Origin: Pseudomonas fluorescens | GTDB taxonomy: Bacteria > Pseudomonadota > Gammaproteobacteria > Pseudomonadales > Pseudomonadaceae | Direction: 5' to 3' | NCBI RefSeq assembly: GCF_001708445.1 | Contig: NZ_CP015637.1 | Span: forward strand, 4,279,001-4,343,000 | DNA: 64,000 bases | Shown: piece by piece, positions 17,689-26,019 of the stretch | Numbering within the stretch: position 1 is the first letter of the stretch | How the letters are laid out: the number at the start of each line of letters is the position of its first letter | Notes under the pieces: model-generated | The model's input: the letters and a program-made list of their open reading frames with translations, nothing else | Told to the model about the DNA's origin: nothing | The model's database searches: none | Made by a program: the position numbers and the translations under genes

Positions 17689-17708
17689 CACAACAAGAGG
17701 ATCGCCCC

Positions 17709-17780
17709 ATGTGGACTAAACCCGCGTTTACCGACCTGCGTATCGGCTTTGAAGTGACCATGTACTTCGCCAGCCGCTGA
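17709..17780 (+). CDS. pqqA: PqqA, PQQ precursor peptide (stand-alone copy)
   Basis: The 23-residue peptide begins [20 protein letters not shown] and ends ASR. It is a complete PqqA: the Glu15 and Tyr19 of the E-V-T-M-Y motif are the residues that are cross-linked by PqqE to make PQQ. The ribosome-binding site AGAGG lies 9 bases upstream. No pqqB-F genes follow; instead a strong terminator hairpin comes 6 bp after the stop. The gene is therefore expressed alone, which would raise precursor supply when the ped cluster is on. The short length explains why automatic annotation may miss it. Confidence 0.9.
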   Translation: MWTKPAFTDLRIGFEVTMYFASR

Positions 17781-17786
17781 TCCACC

Positions 17787-17820
17787 CCCGGCCAGCCACG
17801 CGCTGGCCGGGCTCGTTTTG
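17787..17820 (+). terminator. Rho-independent terminator of pqqA
   Basis: CCCGGCCAGC pairs with GCTGGCCGGG (10 bp, 5-base loop) and CTCGTTTT follows. It ends the one-gene pqqA transcript. Confidence 0.85.
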
Positions 17821-17907
17821 GGAATGACCCTTTGGTCTGATTGCATTCGTCCGCGAATGGGTTAGTGTGAAGTGCATCTCCCAAAAATAATAACAACAGG
17901 CTTTCCA

Positions 17908-19071
17908 ATGAGCCCAAATCTGAGCCTCCTGCGTAAATTCGTCTCGCCTGAAATCATCTTTGGTGCCGGCTGCCGGCACAACGTCGGTAATTACGCCAAG
18001 ACCTTTGGTGCGCGCAAGGTCCTGGTGGTCAGCGACCCTGGTGTGATCGCCGCGGGTTGGGTGGCCGATGTGGAAGCCAGCCTGCAAGCCATCGGCATCG
18101 ACTATTGCCTGTACAGCGACGTATCACCCAACCCGCGCGTCGAAGAAGTGATGCTGGGCGCCGAGGTGTACCGCGACAACCATTGCGACGTGATCGTTGC
18201 CATCGGTGGCGGCAGCCCCATGGACTGCGGCAAGGCCATCGGCATTGTGGTCGCCCATGGGCGCAACATCCTCGAATTCGAAGGGGTGGACACCCTTCGC
18301 GTGCCCAGCCCGCCGTTGATCCTGATCCCCACCACCGCCGGCACGTCGGCGGATGTCTCGCAGTTCGTGATCATTTCCAACCAACAGGAACGCATGAAGT
18401 TCTCCATCGTCAGCAAGGCGGTGGTGCCGGATGTGTCGCTGATCGACCCGGAAACCACGGCCAGCATGGACCCGTTCCTGTCCGCCTGTACCGGTATCGA
18501 CGCGCTGGTGCATGCCATCGAAGCGTTCGTGTCCACCGGCCACGGCCCGCTCACCGATCCCCATGCGTTGGAAGCCATGCGCTTGATCAACGGCAATCTG
18601 GTGCAGATGATCGCCAACCCCGGTGACATTGCCCTGCGCGAGAAGATCATGCTCGGCAGCATGCAGGCCGGCTTGGCGTTCTCCAATGCGATCCTCGGCG
18701 CGGTGCATGCCATGTCCCACAGCCTCGGCGGGTTTCTCGACCTGCCCCATGGCTTGTGCAACGCGGTGCTGGTGGAACACGTGGTGGCGTTCAACTACAA
18801 CTCGGCGCCGGAGCGTTTCAAGGTGATTGCCGAGACGTTCGGCATCGACTGCCGGGGCCTCAACCATCGGCAGATTCGTGGGCGGTTGGTGGAGCATCTG
18901 ATTGCCCTGAAACACGCGATCGGCTTTCACGAAACCCTCGGTTTGCACGGGGTGCGCGTGGCGGATATTCCGTTCCTGTCCCAGCATGCCATGCACGACC
19001 CGTGCATCCTCACCAACCCCCGTGAGTCGAGCCAGCGTGACGTCGAGGTCGTCTATGGCGAAGCTCTCTGA
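17908..19071 (+). CDS. ercA: Iron-containing alcohol dehydrogenase ErcA (YiaY-like)
   Basis: The 387-residue protein is a group III Fe-dependent alcohol dehydrogenase: GGGSPMDCGKAIG binds NAD(P), and the metal site is made by Asp and His residues in CTGIDALVHAIEAF and MSHSLGGFLDLPHG. The start is the ATG at 17908. In P. aeruginosa the orthologue ErcA lies beside the sensor kinase ErcS and has a regulatory rather than a main catalytic role in ethanol oxidation. Here too it is followed by a hybrid kinase gene, which it overlaps by 17 bp, so the two are one unit. Confidence 0.9.
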   Translation: MSPNLSLLRKFVSPEIIFGAGCRHNVGNYAKTFGARKVLVVSDPGVIAAGWVADVEASLQAIGIDYCLYSDVSPNPRVEEVMLGAEVYRDNHCDVIVAIGGGSPMDCGKAIGIVVAHGRNILEFEGVDTLRVPSPPLILIPTTAGTSADVSQFVIISNQQERMKFSIVSKAVVPDVSLIDPETTASMDPFLSACTGIDALVHAIEAFVSTGHGPLTDPHALEAMRLINGNLVQMIANPGDIALREKIMLGSMQAGLAFSNAILGAVHAMSHSLGGFLDLPHGLCNAVLVEHVVAFNYNSAPERFKVIAETFGIDCRGLNHRQIRGRLVEHLIALKHAIGFHETLGLHGVRVADIPFLSQHAMHDPCILTNPRESSQRDVEVVYGEAL

Positions 19072-20425
19072 CGACCAGCAGCGCGCCCTGGCCGGGTTGC
19101 TGGGGCTGGGCGACCAGTCGGCGCGCAAGAGCCATTACCCGGAACTGACCGCGCGGCTCGATGAGCTGGAGGCCGAGCGCAAGCGCTACATCCGCCTTAA
19201 CGATGAGCTGGAGCAACGGGTGGCGGCGCGCACCGATGAGTTGCTGGAAGCCAACCGCAACCTGCAACAGCAGATCGCCCAGCGCGAACAGGTCGAACAG
19301 GAACTGCGCGATGCCCGCGATGCCGCCGAGGCCGCCAACCGCAGCAAGGACAAATACCTCGCCGCCGCCAGCCATGACCTGTTGCAACCGCTCAACGCCG
19401 CGCGCCTGTTGATCGCCACCCTGCGCGAACGCAACTTGCCCAGCGTCGAGCAGGTGCTGGTCGAGCGCACCCACCAGGCCCTGGAAGGCGCCGAGGATTT
19501 GCTCACCGACCTGCTGGATATCTCGCGGCTCGACCAGGCCGCGGTCAAGCCGGATGTGGCGGTGTATCGCCTGGATGAACTGTTTGCGCCGCTGGTCTCG
19601 GAATTCCAGTCAGTGGCCTTGGCCGCCGGGCTCAATCTGCGCGCGCATACCGGCCACTACGCGATTTGCACCGACTTGCGCCTGGTCACGCGCATCCTGC
19701 GCAATTTCCTCAGCAACGCCTGCCGTTACACCGACGACGGCTGCATCCTGCTCGGCGCGCGCCGCCGTGGCGACCGCCTGCGCCTGGAAGTGTGGGACAC
19801 CGGGCGCGGCATCCCGGCCGATCGGCTCGACGCGATCTTCCTCGAATTCAACCAGCTGGACGTCGGCCGTGCCTCGGACCGCAAGGGCGTGGGCCTGGGC
19901 TTGGCGATTGTCGAGCGCATCGCCGAGATCCTCGGCTACCCGGTGGCGGTGCGCTCGTGGCCGGGGCGCGGGTCGATGTTCAGCATCGAAGTGCCCATCA
20001 GCGAGGACATGCCGTTGGCCATCAGCCAGTTGCCGGTGCAAGCGACGACGGGCAACCCCTTGCCGGGGCGGCGTTTGCTGGTGCTGGATAACGAACTCAG
20101 CATCCTGGAAAGCATGAGCGCGCTGCTCGGCCAGTGGGGCTGCGAGGTGGTTACCGCCACCGACCAGGCCGGCGCCTTGCTGGCGTTGCAGGGCAGGGCG
20201 CCGGAGTTGATCCTGGCGGACTACCATCTCGACCACGGCGTGGTGGGTTGCGAGGTGGTCAAGTACCTGCGCGAGCACTTCGACCAGCCGATTCCCGCGG
20301 TGATCATCACGGCTGACCGCACCGACCAATGCCGGCGCATGCTGCGGCGGCTGGACGCGCCATTGTTGAACAAACCGGTCAAGCCCGGGAAGTTGCGGGC
20401 GGTATTGAGCCAGTTATTGGCCTAG
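19055..20425 (+). CDS. ercS: Cytoplasmic hybrid sensor histidine kinase (ErcS-type)
   Basis: The 456-residue protein has a coiled coil at about 31-95 (ELEQRVAARTDELLEANRNL), a HisKA domain with His107 in AASHDLLQPLNAARL, a HATPase domain (DTGRG, GVGLGLAIVERIA) and a C-terminal receiver from about 335 (Asp in LILADYHLDHG, Lys in NKPVKPG). It has no membrane segment, so it must sense a cytoplasmic signal or a partner such as ErcA, whose gene overlaps its start. The receiver resembles that cut off at the window start, and the two kinases bracket the whole alcohol cluster. The start ATG at 19055 is supported by the overlap with ercA. Confidence 0.85.
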   Translation: MAKLSDDQQRALAGLLGLGDQSARKSHYPELTARLDELEAERKRYIRLNDELEQRVAARTDELLEANRNLQQQIAQREQVEQELRDARDAAEAANRSKDKYLAAASHDLLQPLNAARLLIATLRERNLPSVEQVLVERTHQALEGAEDLLTDLLDISRLDQAAVKPDVAVYRLDELFAPLVSEFQSVALAAGLNLRAHTGHYAICTDLRLVTRILRNFLSNACRYTDDGCILLGARRRGDRLRLEVWDTGRGIPADRLDAIFLEFNQLDVGRASDRKGVGLGLAIVERIAEILGYPVAVRSWPGRGSMFSIEVPISEDMPLAISQLPVQATTGNPLPGRRLLVLDNELSILESMSALLGQWGCEVVTATDQAGALLALQGRAPELILADYHLDHGVVGCEVVKYLREHFDQPIPAVIITADRTDQCRRMLRRLDAPLLNKPVKPGKLRAVLSQLLA

Positions 20426-20504
20426 GGTCTTGATACCTGTCAACACCGCCTGCGGCATTTTGCGCCATGCTCCCTGCCTGATTTGACGGCCGACGGAGAA
20501 CCCC

Positions 20505-21983
20505 ATGAGCGCCCCCGTAACAACCGCTGCATCCTTCAAGTTGCCCCTGGGCCTGGTCGTCGCCGTGCTGGTGATGGTCGGGGTGCTGCTGTTGCCGATG
20601 CCCGCCGACTTGCCGGTGGCGGGGCATCGCATGCTGGCGATCCTCGCGTTTGCCGTGGTGGTGTGGATCACCGAGGCGGTGTCGTATGAAGCCAGCGCGA
20701 TCATGATCACTTCGCTGATGGCGTTCCTGCTCGGCACCGCGCCGTCGCTGCAGGACCCCACGCACCTGATCGGTTCCAGCCCGGCCATCAGCATGGCGCT
20801 TACCGGCTTTTCCAACCCCGCGCTCGCGCTGGTGGCGGGCGCGTTGTTCATCGCCGCCGCCATGACTCACACCGGTCTGGACCGGCGTATCGCCCTGGTC
20901 ACCCTGACGCGGGTGGGCACCAGCACGCGCGGCATTCTGCTGGGGGCGATCGCGGTGACTATCCTGCTCAGCCTTGTCGTCCCCAGCGCCACCGCGCGCA
21001 GTGCCTGTGTGGTGCCGATCATGATGGGCGTGGTCGCTGCGTTTGGCGTCGACAAACGCTCCAACATCGCTGCGGGCTTGATGATCGTGGTGGCCCAGGG
21101 CACCAGCATCTGGAACGTCGGCATCCAGACCGCCGCCGCACAAAACCTGCTGACCGTGGGCTTTATGGACAAGATGCTCGGCCAGCGCGTGTCGTGGATC
21201 GACTGGCTTATCGCAGGTGCGCCATGGGCGCTGATCATGTCGGCGGTGCTGTTGTTCCTGGTGATCAAGCTGCTGCCGCCGGAAAGCGACAGCATCCCTG
21301 GCGGCAAAGAGGCGGTGGCGCAGTCGCTGGTGGATATCGGCCCGATGACCGGGCCGCAGAAGCGCCTGCTGGCTGTGTCGGTGCTGCTTCTGCTGGCCTG
21401 GGCCACGGAAGGGCGCCTGCACAACTTCGACACCACCTCGACGACCTATGCCGGCCTGGTGTTCCTGTTGTTGCCGGGCATTGGCGTGATGACCTGGAAG
21501 GACGTGCAATCGCGTATCCCGTGGGGCACGGTGATCGTGTTTGGCGTGGGCATCAGCCTGGGCACGGCGCTGCTGACCACCCAGGCCGGGCAGTGGCTGG
21601 GTTCCCAGGTGGTGGCGCACACCGGCTTGGACCACGTGGGGCCGCTGGGGGTGTTTGCGATTCTTGGGGCATTCTTGATCGTGATCCACTTGGGGTTTGC
21701 CAGCCCCACGGCATTGACCTCGGCGTTGCTGCCGATCCTGATTGCGGTGTTGCAGACCCTGCCGGGGGAATTCAACCGGTTGGGGGTGACGATGCTGTTG
21801 GGGTTTGTCGTCAGCTACGGGTTTATCCTGCCGATCAACGCGCCGCAGAACATGGTGTGTTTGGGGACTGGGACGTTTACGGCACGGCAGTTTGCCAAGG
21901 TGGGGATTTTGGTCACGTTGATCGGCTACCTGCTGATGCTGGTGTTTGCGGCGACTTACTGGAGCTGGCTCGGCTGGATCTGA
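20505..21983 (+). CDS. DASS-family sodium-coupled anion (dicarboxylate-type) symporter
   Basis: The 492-residue protein has about 12 hydrophobic segments and the DASS (SLC13) features LVVPSATARSACVVPIM, the first half-site, and SLGTALLTTQAGQWLG with LPINAPQNMVCLGTGTF, the second. Members carry succinate, malate, citrate, tartrate or sulfate with sodium. No enzyme gene is adjacent, so the substrate cannot be told. It lies 79 bp after the hybrid kinase gene in the same direction and may be read from the same message, but alcohol oxidation feeds acetate rather than C4 acids directly. Length and topology are normal. Confidence 0.85.
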   Translation: MSAPVTTAASFKLPLGLVVAVLVMVGVLLLPMPADLPVAGHRMLAILAFAVVVWITEAVSYEASAIMITSLMAFLLGTAPSLQDPTHLIGSSPAISMALTGFSNPALALVAGALFIAAAMTHTGLDRRIALVTLTRVGTSTRGILLGAIAVTILLSLVVPSATARSACVVPIMMGVVAAFGVDKRSNIAAGLMIVVAQGTSIWNVGIQTAAAQNLLTVGFMDKMLGQRVSWIDWLIAGAPWALIMSAVLLFLVIKLLPPESDSIPGGKEAVAQSLVDIGPMTGPQKRLLAVSVLLLLAWATEGRLHNFDTTSTTYAGLVFLLLPGIGVMTWKDVQSRIPWGTVIVFGVGISLGTALLTTQAGQWLGSQVVAHTGLDHVGPLGVFAILGAFLIVIHLGFASPTALTSALLPILIAVLQTLPGEFNRLGVTMLLGFVVSYGFILPINAPQNMVCLGTGTFTARQFAKVGILVTLIGYLLMLVFAATYWSWLGWI

Positions 21984-22017
21984 TAGGGCGTGTGGTCTCC
22001 AATACAAAGGAGATCCA

Positions 22018-22046
22018 ATGTGGGAGGGGGCAAGCCCCTCCCACAT
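22018..22046. repeat. Single REP-like hairpin, family A
   Basis: TGTGGGAGGGG-CAAG-CCCCTCCCACA forms one hairpin 35 bp after the symporter gene and may serve as its terminator. The next 215 bp to the MFS gene hold no recognisable gene. Confidence 0.8.
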
Positions 22047-22261
22047 TTTGATCTCCATGGACCAGATAGACCTTGCTCTGTACCCAACCCAGAAAGCTGG
22101 TCAGCCCAGACGCCGCCATCACCGCCAACCCCCATACTTGACCTTGCCCACGCCAGGCATCAATTGCCCCTTCAACATGGCAAGATGAACTCCTCTCAGG
22201 TTTACTACTCCCTGAGTAATGGAGTCACCGACCTTGCGTGTCGGCTCATCAAGGTCACCGA

Positions 22262-23905
22262 ATGGACAAATACACCCCCCGCACCTGGCAGCCTCACGAG
22301 CGCCCGAGCCTGCCGGGCTCGCCGTCGACGCCGTTGCACCCCACCCACAAGCGCTGGCTGTATGCCTTGGTCGGCGTACTCGTAGCCATCACCGGCGGCC
22401 TGGGCAACTCGCTGGTGATCGCCAACCTGCAATACCTGCAAGGCGCCTTGGGCGCGACCACCGCGGAAATGGCCTGGTTGCCCGCCGCCTATGTGATGAC
22501 CAACGTGTGCATGAACCTGCTGCTGGTGAAGTTTCGCCAGCAATTCGGCCTGCGTGCGTTTACCGAGGTGTTCCTGGTGCTCTATGCACTGGTGACCTTC
22601 GGCCACTTGTTCGTCAACGACCTCAACTCGGCCATCGCCGTGCGGGCAGCCCACGGGATGGTGGGGGCGGCGCTCAGTTCCCTGGGTTTGTACTACATGA
22701 TCCAGGCGTTCCCCGCCAAATGGCGCTTGAAGGCGCTGGTGCTGGGGTTGGGGACCGCGCAGCTGGCCTTGCCCCTGGCGCGGTTGTTCTCCGAAGACCT
22801 GCTGCAAATCGCCGAATGGCGCGGCTTGTACCTGTTCGAACTGGGCATGGCGCTGATCTGCCTGGGCTGCGTGTTCCTGCTCAAGTTGCCGCCCGGCGAC
22901 CGTTTCAAGACCTTTGAAAAACTCGACTTCCTCACCTTCGCCATTCTCGCCAGCGGTGTGGCGCTGCTCTGCGCGGTGCTGTCCTTGGGGCGCATCGACT
23001 GGTGGCTGGAAGCGCCGTGGATCGGCGTGGCCTCGGCCTGTTCCCTGGTGTTGATCATGACTGGCCTGGCCATTGAGCATAATCGTGCCAACCCGCTGCT
23101 GATGACCCGTTGGCTGGGCAGCGGCACCATGATTCGCCTGGCGCTGGCGGTGATCCTGATTCGCATGGTGTTGTCCGAGCAGTCCACCGGCGCGGTGGGG
23201 TTCATGCAGATGTTGAACATGAGCTACGAGCAGATGCACACGCTGTACGTGGTGATGCTGGCCGGGGCGATCAGCGGGCTGGTGGTCAGTGCGCTGACGA
23301 TCAACCCGGCGCACTTGCTGATGCCGCTGGTGATTGCCCTGGCGCTGATGGCCACCGGCTCGGTGATGGACAGTTTCTCCAGTAACCTGACCCGCCCGCA
23401 GAACCTGTATATCAGCCAGTTCCTGCTAGGCTTTGGCGGCACCTTCTTTTTGGGGCCGACCATGGTGCTGGGGACTAAAAACGTGCTGACCAACCCACGC
23501 AACCTGGTGAGTTTCTCGGTGATGTTCGGGATCTGCCAAAACCTCGGCGGCCTGATCGGCGCGGCGTTGCTCGGCACGTTCCAGGTGGTGCGCGAGAAGT
23601 TTCACTCCAGCATGATCGTCGAACACCTGACCTTGCTCGACCCTCGCGTGGCCGCCCGCGTGCAGGGCGGCGGCTCGGCCTATGGCGGCATCGTCGCTGA
23701 CCCGGAGTTGCGCAACCTCATGGGGATTCGCAGCCTGGCCACCGCGGCAACCCGTGAGGCCAATGTCATGGCCTACAACGATGTGTTCATGCTGATCGCG
23801 ATCATCGCGATCCTGACCATGATCTGGATCTTTATCCGCAGTCTGTGGCTGATGAGCACCACTAAAGCAGCCACTCCCGTTCAACCCAGCGGCGCCTCTT
23901 CATGA
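22262..23905 (+). CDS. MFS transporter, DHA2 family (EmrB-like)
   Basis: The 547-residue protein has 14 hydrophobic segments, as usual in DHA2 drug exporters, beginning with WLYALVGVLVAITGGLGNSLV. It pairs with the HlyD-type membrane fusion gene directly after it, overlapping by ATGA, and so forms the inner part of an EmrAB-like pump. Unlike EmrB, the N-terminus is 36 residues of hydrophilic sequence. The start is the ATG at 22262 with AAGGTC 5-10 bases before it; a GTG 24 bases upstream is the alternative. The substrate is unknown. No outer-membrane gene is next to it. Confidence 0.85.
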   Translation: MDKYTPRTWQPHERPSLPGSPSTPLHPTHKRWLYALVGVLVAITGGLGNSLVIANLQYLQGALGATTAEMAWLPAAYVMTNVCMNLLLVKFRQQFGLRAFTEVFLVLYALVTFGHLFVNDLNSAIAVRAAHGMVGAALSSLGLYYMIQAFPAKWRLKALVLGLGTAQLALPLARLFSEDLLQIAEWRGLYLFELGMALICLGCVFLLKLPPGDRFKTFEKLDFLTFAILASGVALLCAVLSLGRIDWWLEAPWIGVASACSLVLIMTGLAIEHNRANPLLMTRWLGSGTMIRLALAVILIRMVLSEQSTGAVGFMQMLNMSYEQMHTLYVVMLAGAISGLVVSALTINPAHLLMPLVIALALMATGSVMDSFSSNLTRPQNLYISQFLLGFGGTFFLGPTMVLGTKNVLTNPRNLVSFSVMFGICQNLGGLIGAALLGTFQVVREKFHSSMIVEHLTLLDPRVAARVQGGGSAYGGIVADPELRNLMGIRSLATAATREANVMAYNDVFMLIAIIAILTMIWIFIRSLWLMSTTKAATPVQPSGASS

Positions 23906-25047
23906 CCGAACCGACCACGACCACTACCAATGCCATCGCCGCCACCCCGGAAGGCACCACACCACCGGGGGCCACCGTCACCGAACCGCGCTCCCTGTGG
24001 GTACGCATCCTTTCGTCCCTGGGCTTTGCCGCGATTGCCCTGGTGGGCGTGCTGGTCGTGCTGTACGCCTGGCAGCTGCCGCCGTTCAGCAGCGCGGTGG
24101 AAACCACCGAGAACGCCCTGGTGCGCGGCCAGGTGACCATTATCGGCCCGCAGCTCAGCGGCTATGTGTTCGAGGTGCCGGTGCAGGACTTCCAGTACGT
24201 CAAGGCCGGCGACTTGCTGGTGCGCCTGGATGACCGCATCTACCAGCAGCGCCTCGACCAGGCCCTGGCCCAACTGGCGGTGCAGAAGGCTTCACTGGCC
24301 AATGTGGTGCAGCAACGCAACAGTGCCGAAGCAACGATCAAACTGCGCCAGGCCGCATTGGTGGACAGCCAGGCGCAGGCGCGCAAAAGCACCGCCGACT
24401 TGCGGCGCAATGAAGCGTTGATCAGCGACGGTTCGGTGTCCAAGCGCGAGCTGGACGTAACCCGCGCCGCCCATGCACAGACTATTGCGGCGGTCGCGCA
24501 AGCCCAGGCCAGCCTGGAAATCGCGCGGCAGGATTTGCAGACGGTCATCGTCAATCGCGGTTCCCTGGAAGCGGCCGTGGCCAGTGCCGAAGCGGCGTTG
24601 GAGTTGGCGCGTATCGACCTGTCCAACACCCGCATTACTGCACCCCGTGACGGTCAACTGGGGCAGATTGGCGTGAGGCTGGGTGCCTACGTCAACTCTG
24701 GCGCGCAGTTGATGGCGCTGGTGCCGAAGCACCTGTGGGTGATCGCGAATATGAAGGAAACCCAGATGAACAACGTGCAGGTGGGCCAACCGGTGACCTT
24801 CACCGTGGATGCGCTGAACCACCGCAAGTTTCGCGGCACAGTGCAGCATATATCCCCAGCCACCGGCTCGGAGTTCAGCCTGTTGCAGGCGGATAACGCC
24901 ACGGGCAACTTTGTGAAGATTGCCCAGCGCGTGCCGGTAAGGATTACCGTGGACCCGGATCAGGCTGAGAGTGAACGGCTGCGGCCGGGGTTGTCGGTGG
25001 TGGTGAGTATCGACACGGCTGGGCGCCTGAAAAACTCCCCACCTTGA
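23902..25047 (+). CDS. HlyD-family membrane fusion protein (EmrA-like)
   Basis: The 381-residue protein has a hydrophilic Thr/Pro-rich N-terminus, one membrane span (LGFAAIALVGVLVVLYAW), a biotinyl-lipoyl motif half (VRGQVTIIGPQLSGYV), a long alpha-helical hairpin rich in Ala/Gln (residues about 110-230) and the second lipoyl half with TRITAPRDGQLGQIGVRLG. It joins the MFS protein to an outer-membrane channel. The ATGA overlap with the MFS gene indicates coupled translation. The pump could export an aromatic acid or a drug. Confidence 0.87.
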   Translation: MTEPTTTTTNAIAATPEGTTPPGATVTEPRSLWVRILSSLGFAAIALVGVLVVLYAWQLPPFSSAVETTENALVRGQVTIIGPQLSGYVFEVPVQDFQYVKAGDLLVRLDDRIYQQRLDQALAQLAVQKASLANVVQQRNSAEATIKLRQAALVDSQAQARKSTADLRRNEALISDGSVSKRELDVTRAAHAQTIAAVAQAQASLEIARQDLQTVIVNRGSLEAAVASAEAALELARIDLSNTRITAPRDGQLGQIGVRLGAYVNSGAQLMALVPKHLWVIANMKETQMNNVQVGQPVTFTVDALNHRKFRGTVQHISPATGSEFSLLQADNATGNFVKIAQRVPVRITVDPDQAESERLRPGLSVVVSIDTAGRLKNSPP

Positions 25048-25062
25048 GCATGGCGTTGATCC

Positions 25063-25164
25063 CTGTAGGAGCGAGCTAGCTCGCGAAGATCGTCAACGAT
25101 AACGCGGGGGGCCTGATGCCCCGCGTTGCCCTGAGGTTTTTCGCGAGCAAGCTCGCTCCTACAG
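25063..25164. repeat. REP-like inverted repeat, family B
   Basis: CTGTAGGAGCGAGCTAGCTC and its inverse TTTTTCGCGAGCAAGCTCGC…CTACAG flank a short centre. The right end contains the stop codon of the aldose epimerase gene, so the repeat contributes to that 3' end. Confidence 0.85.
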
Positions 25165-26019
25165 GGGGGTGTATTTCAGGTTGAAATTGAGTTGGACCGA
25201 CTGGTTGTGTTCCAGCAGTGTCAGGCCCGGCCGCCCTGGCAGGTGATGAGCATTCACCGGATGGCTCACCGGCTCGATGCAAAAGAACCCCAACCCCGGC
25301 GGGCAGTACAGCAGGAAGTAATCGGCCCCGCTGGCCTGGCATTCCAGCGCATAGCCCAGTTCCGGCTGTTCGATCCGGCAATACCCGTCCCACTGGCAAA
25401 AGCCGTTGTCCACCGCGCCTTCGGGCAGGTTTTTCAATGCCTGGAAATCCCACTCTCCCGGCACCGCTGCCAACCCGGTCGGCAGCTTGGACGCATCACT
25501 CATCCACACCTGTGCGGCCTTGGCCTGCAACCGGGTGCCCGGTCGGCGTGGAAAATACGGATGCAGGCCCACGCCATGCCACGCCGCTGTTGCAGCCAGG
25601 TGCGTCACCCGCAGTTCGATACCTAGAACCCCGTCGCTCAAGCGAATACGCTGCTCGGCGCGGTAGGCAAACGGCGTGGCGCATTCGAGCGCCAGCACCA
25701 CCTCATCCGCCGCCTGGCTGACCACTTGCCACCCGTGCTGCCAGGCAGAGCCATGAATCGGCAGCGGATCGGTCAGGCTGTTGGGCGTGAGTGCCAGCCA
25801 ACAGTCGGGGTTGTCGAAACCGCCATGGGCAATGCGGTTGGACCAGGGTACCAACGGATAGCACCCCAGCTTGCCCGGCAAACCGGTATGGATCGCCTGC
25901 TCATCGTTGTGTCGCAGCAACGGCTGCCCAGTGGCACGCACTGTCCAGTTGACGATGCTGCCGCCCACGGCCGGGTTCAAGGTCAGGTGGGTGAGGTTAT
26001 CTTCAAGTTCAATCATCAT
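25159..26019 (-). CDS. Aldose 1-epimerase family protein (galactose mutarotase fold)
   Basis: The 286-residue protein shows the mutarotase features: the N-terminal strand region GGSIVNWTVR, YPLVPWSNRIAHGGF, the His-containing LPIHGSAW and WHGVGLHPYFPR, and the Glu-containing FCIEPVSHPVNA. It interconverts sugar anomers or acts on a uronate. The start ATG overlaps the stop of the TRAP large permease gene (TGATG). It is the last gene of the uronate operon and would supply the right anomer for uronate dehydrogenase, by inference. The last codons (KYTPL) lie inside a REP, so the original C-terminus may have been replaced when the repeat inserted. Confidence 0.85.
   Translation of the reverse strand: MMIELEDNLTHLTLNPAVGGSIVNWTVRATGQPLLRHNDEQAIHTGLPGKLGCYPLVPWSNRIAHGGFDNPDCWLALTPNSLTDPLPIHGSAWQHGWQVVSQAADEVVLALECATPFAYRAEQRIRLSDGVLGIELRVTHLAATAAWHGVGLHPYFPRRPGTRLQAKAAQVWMSDASKLPTGLAAVPGEWDFQALKNLPEGAVDNGFCQWDGYCRIEQPELGYALECQASGADYFLLYCPPGLGFFCIEPVSHPVNAHHLPGRPGLTLLEHNQSVQLNFNLKYTPL

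Noticed and set aside
21984..22261. Short frames between the symporter and MFS genes, e.g. a minus-strand frame to 22128
   Set aside because: They run through a REP hairpin, have no start signals and resemble no family; a decayed regulator is possible but not supported.
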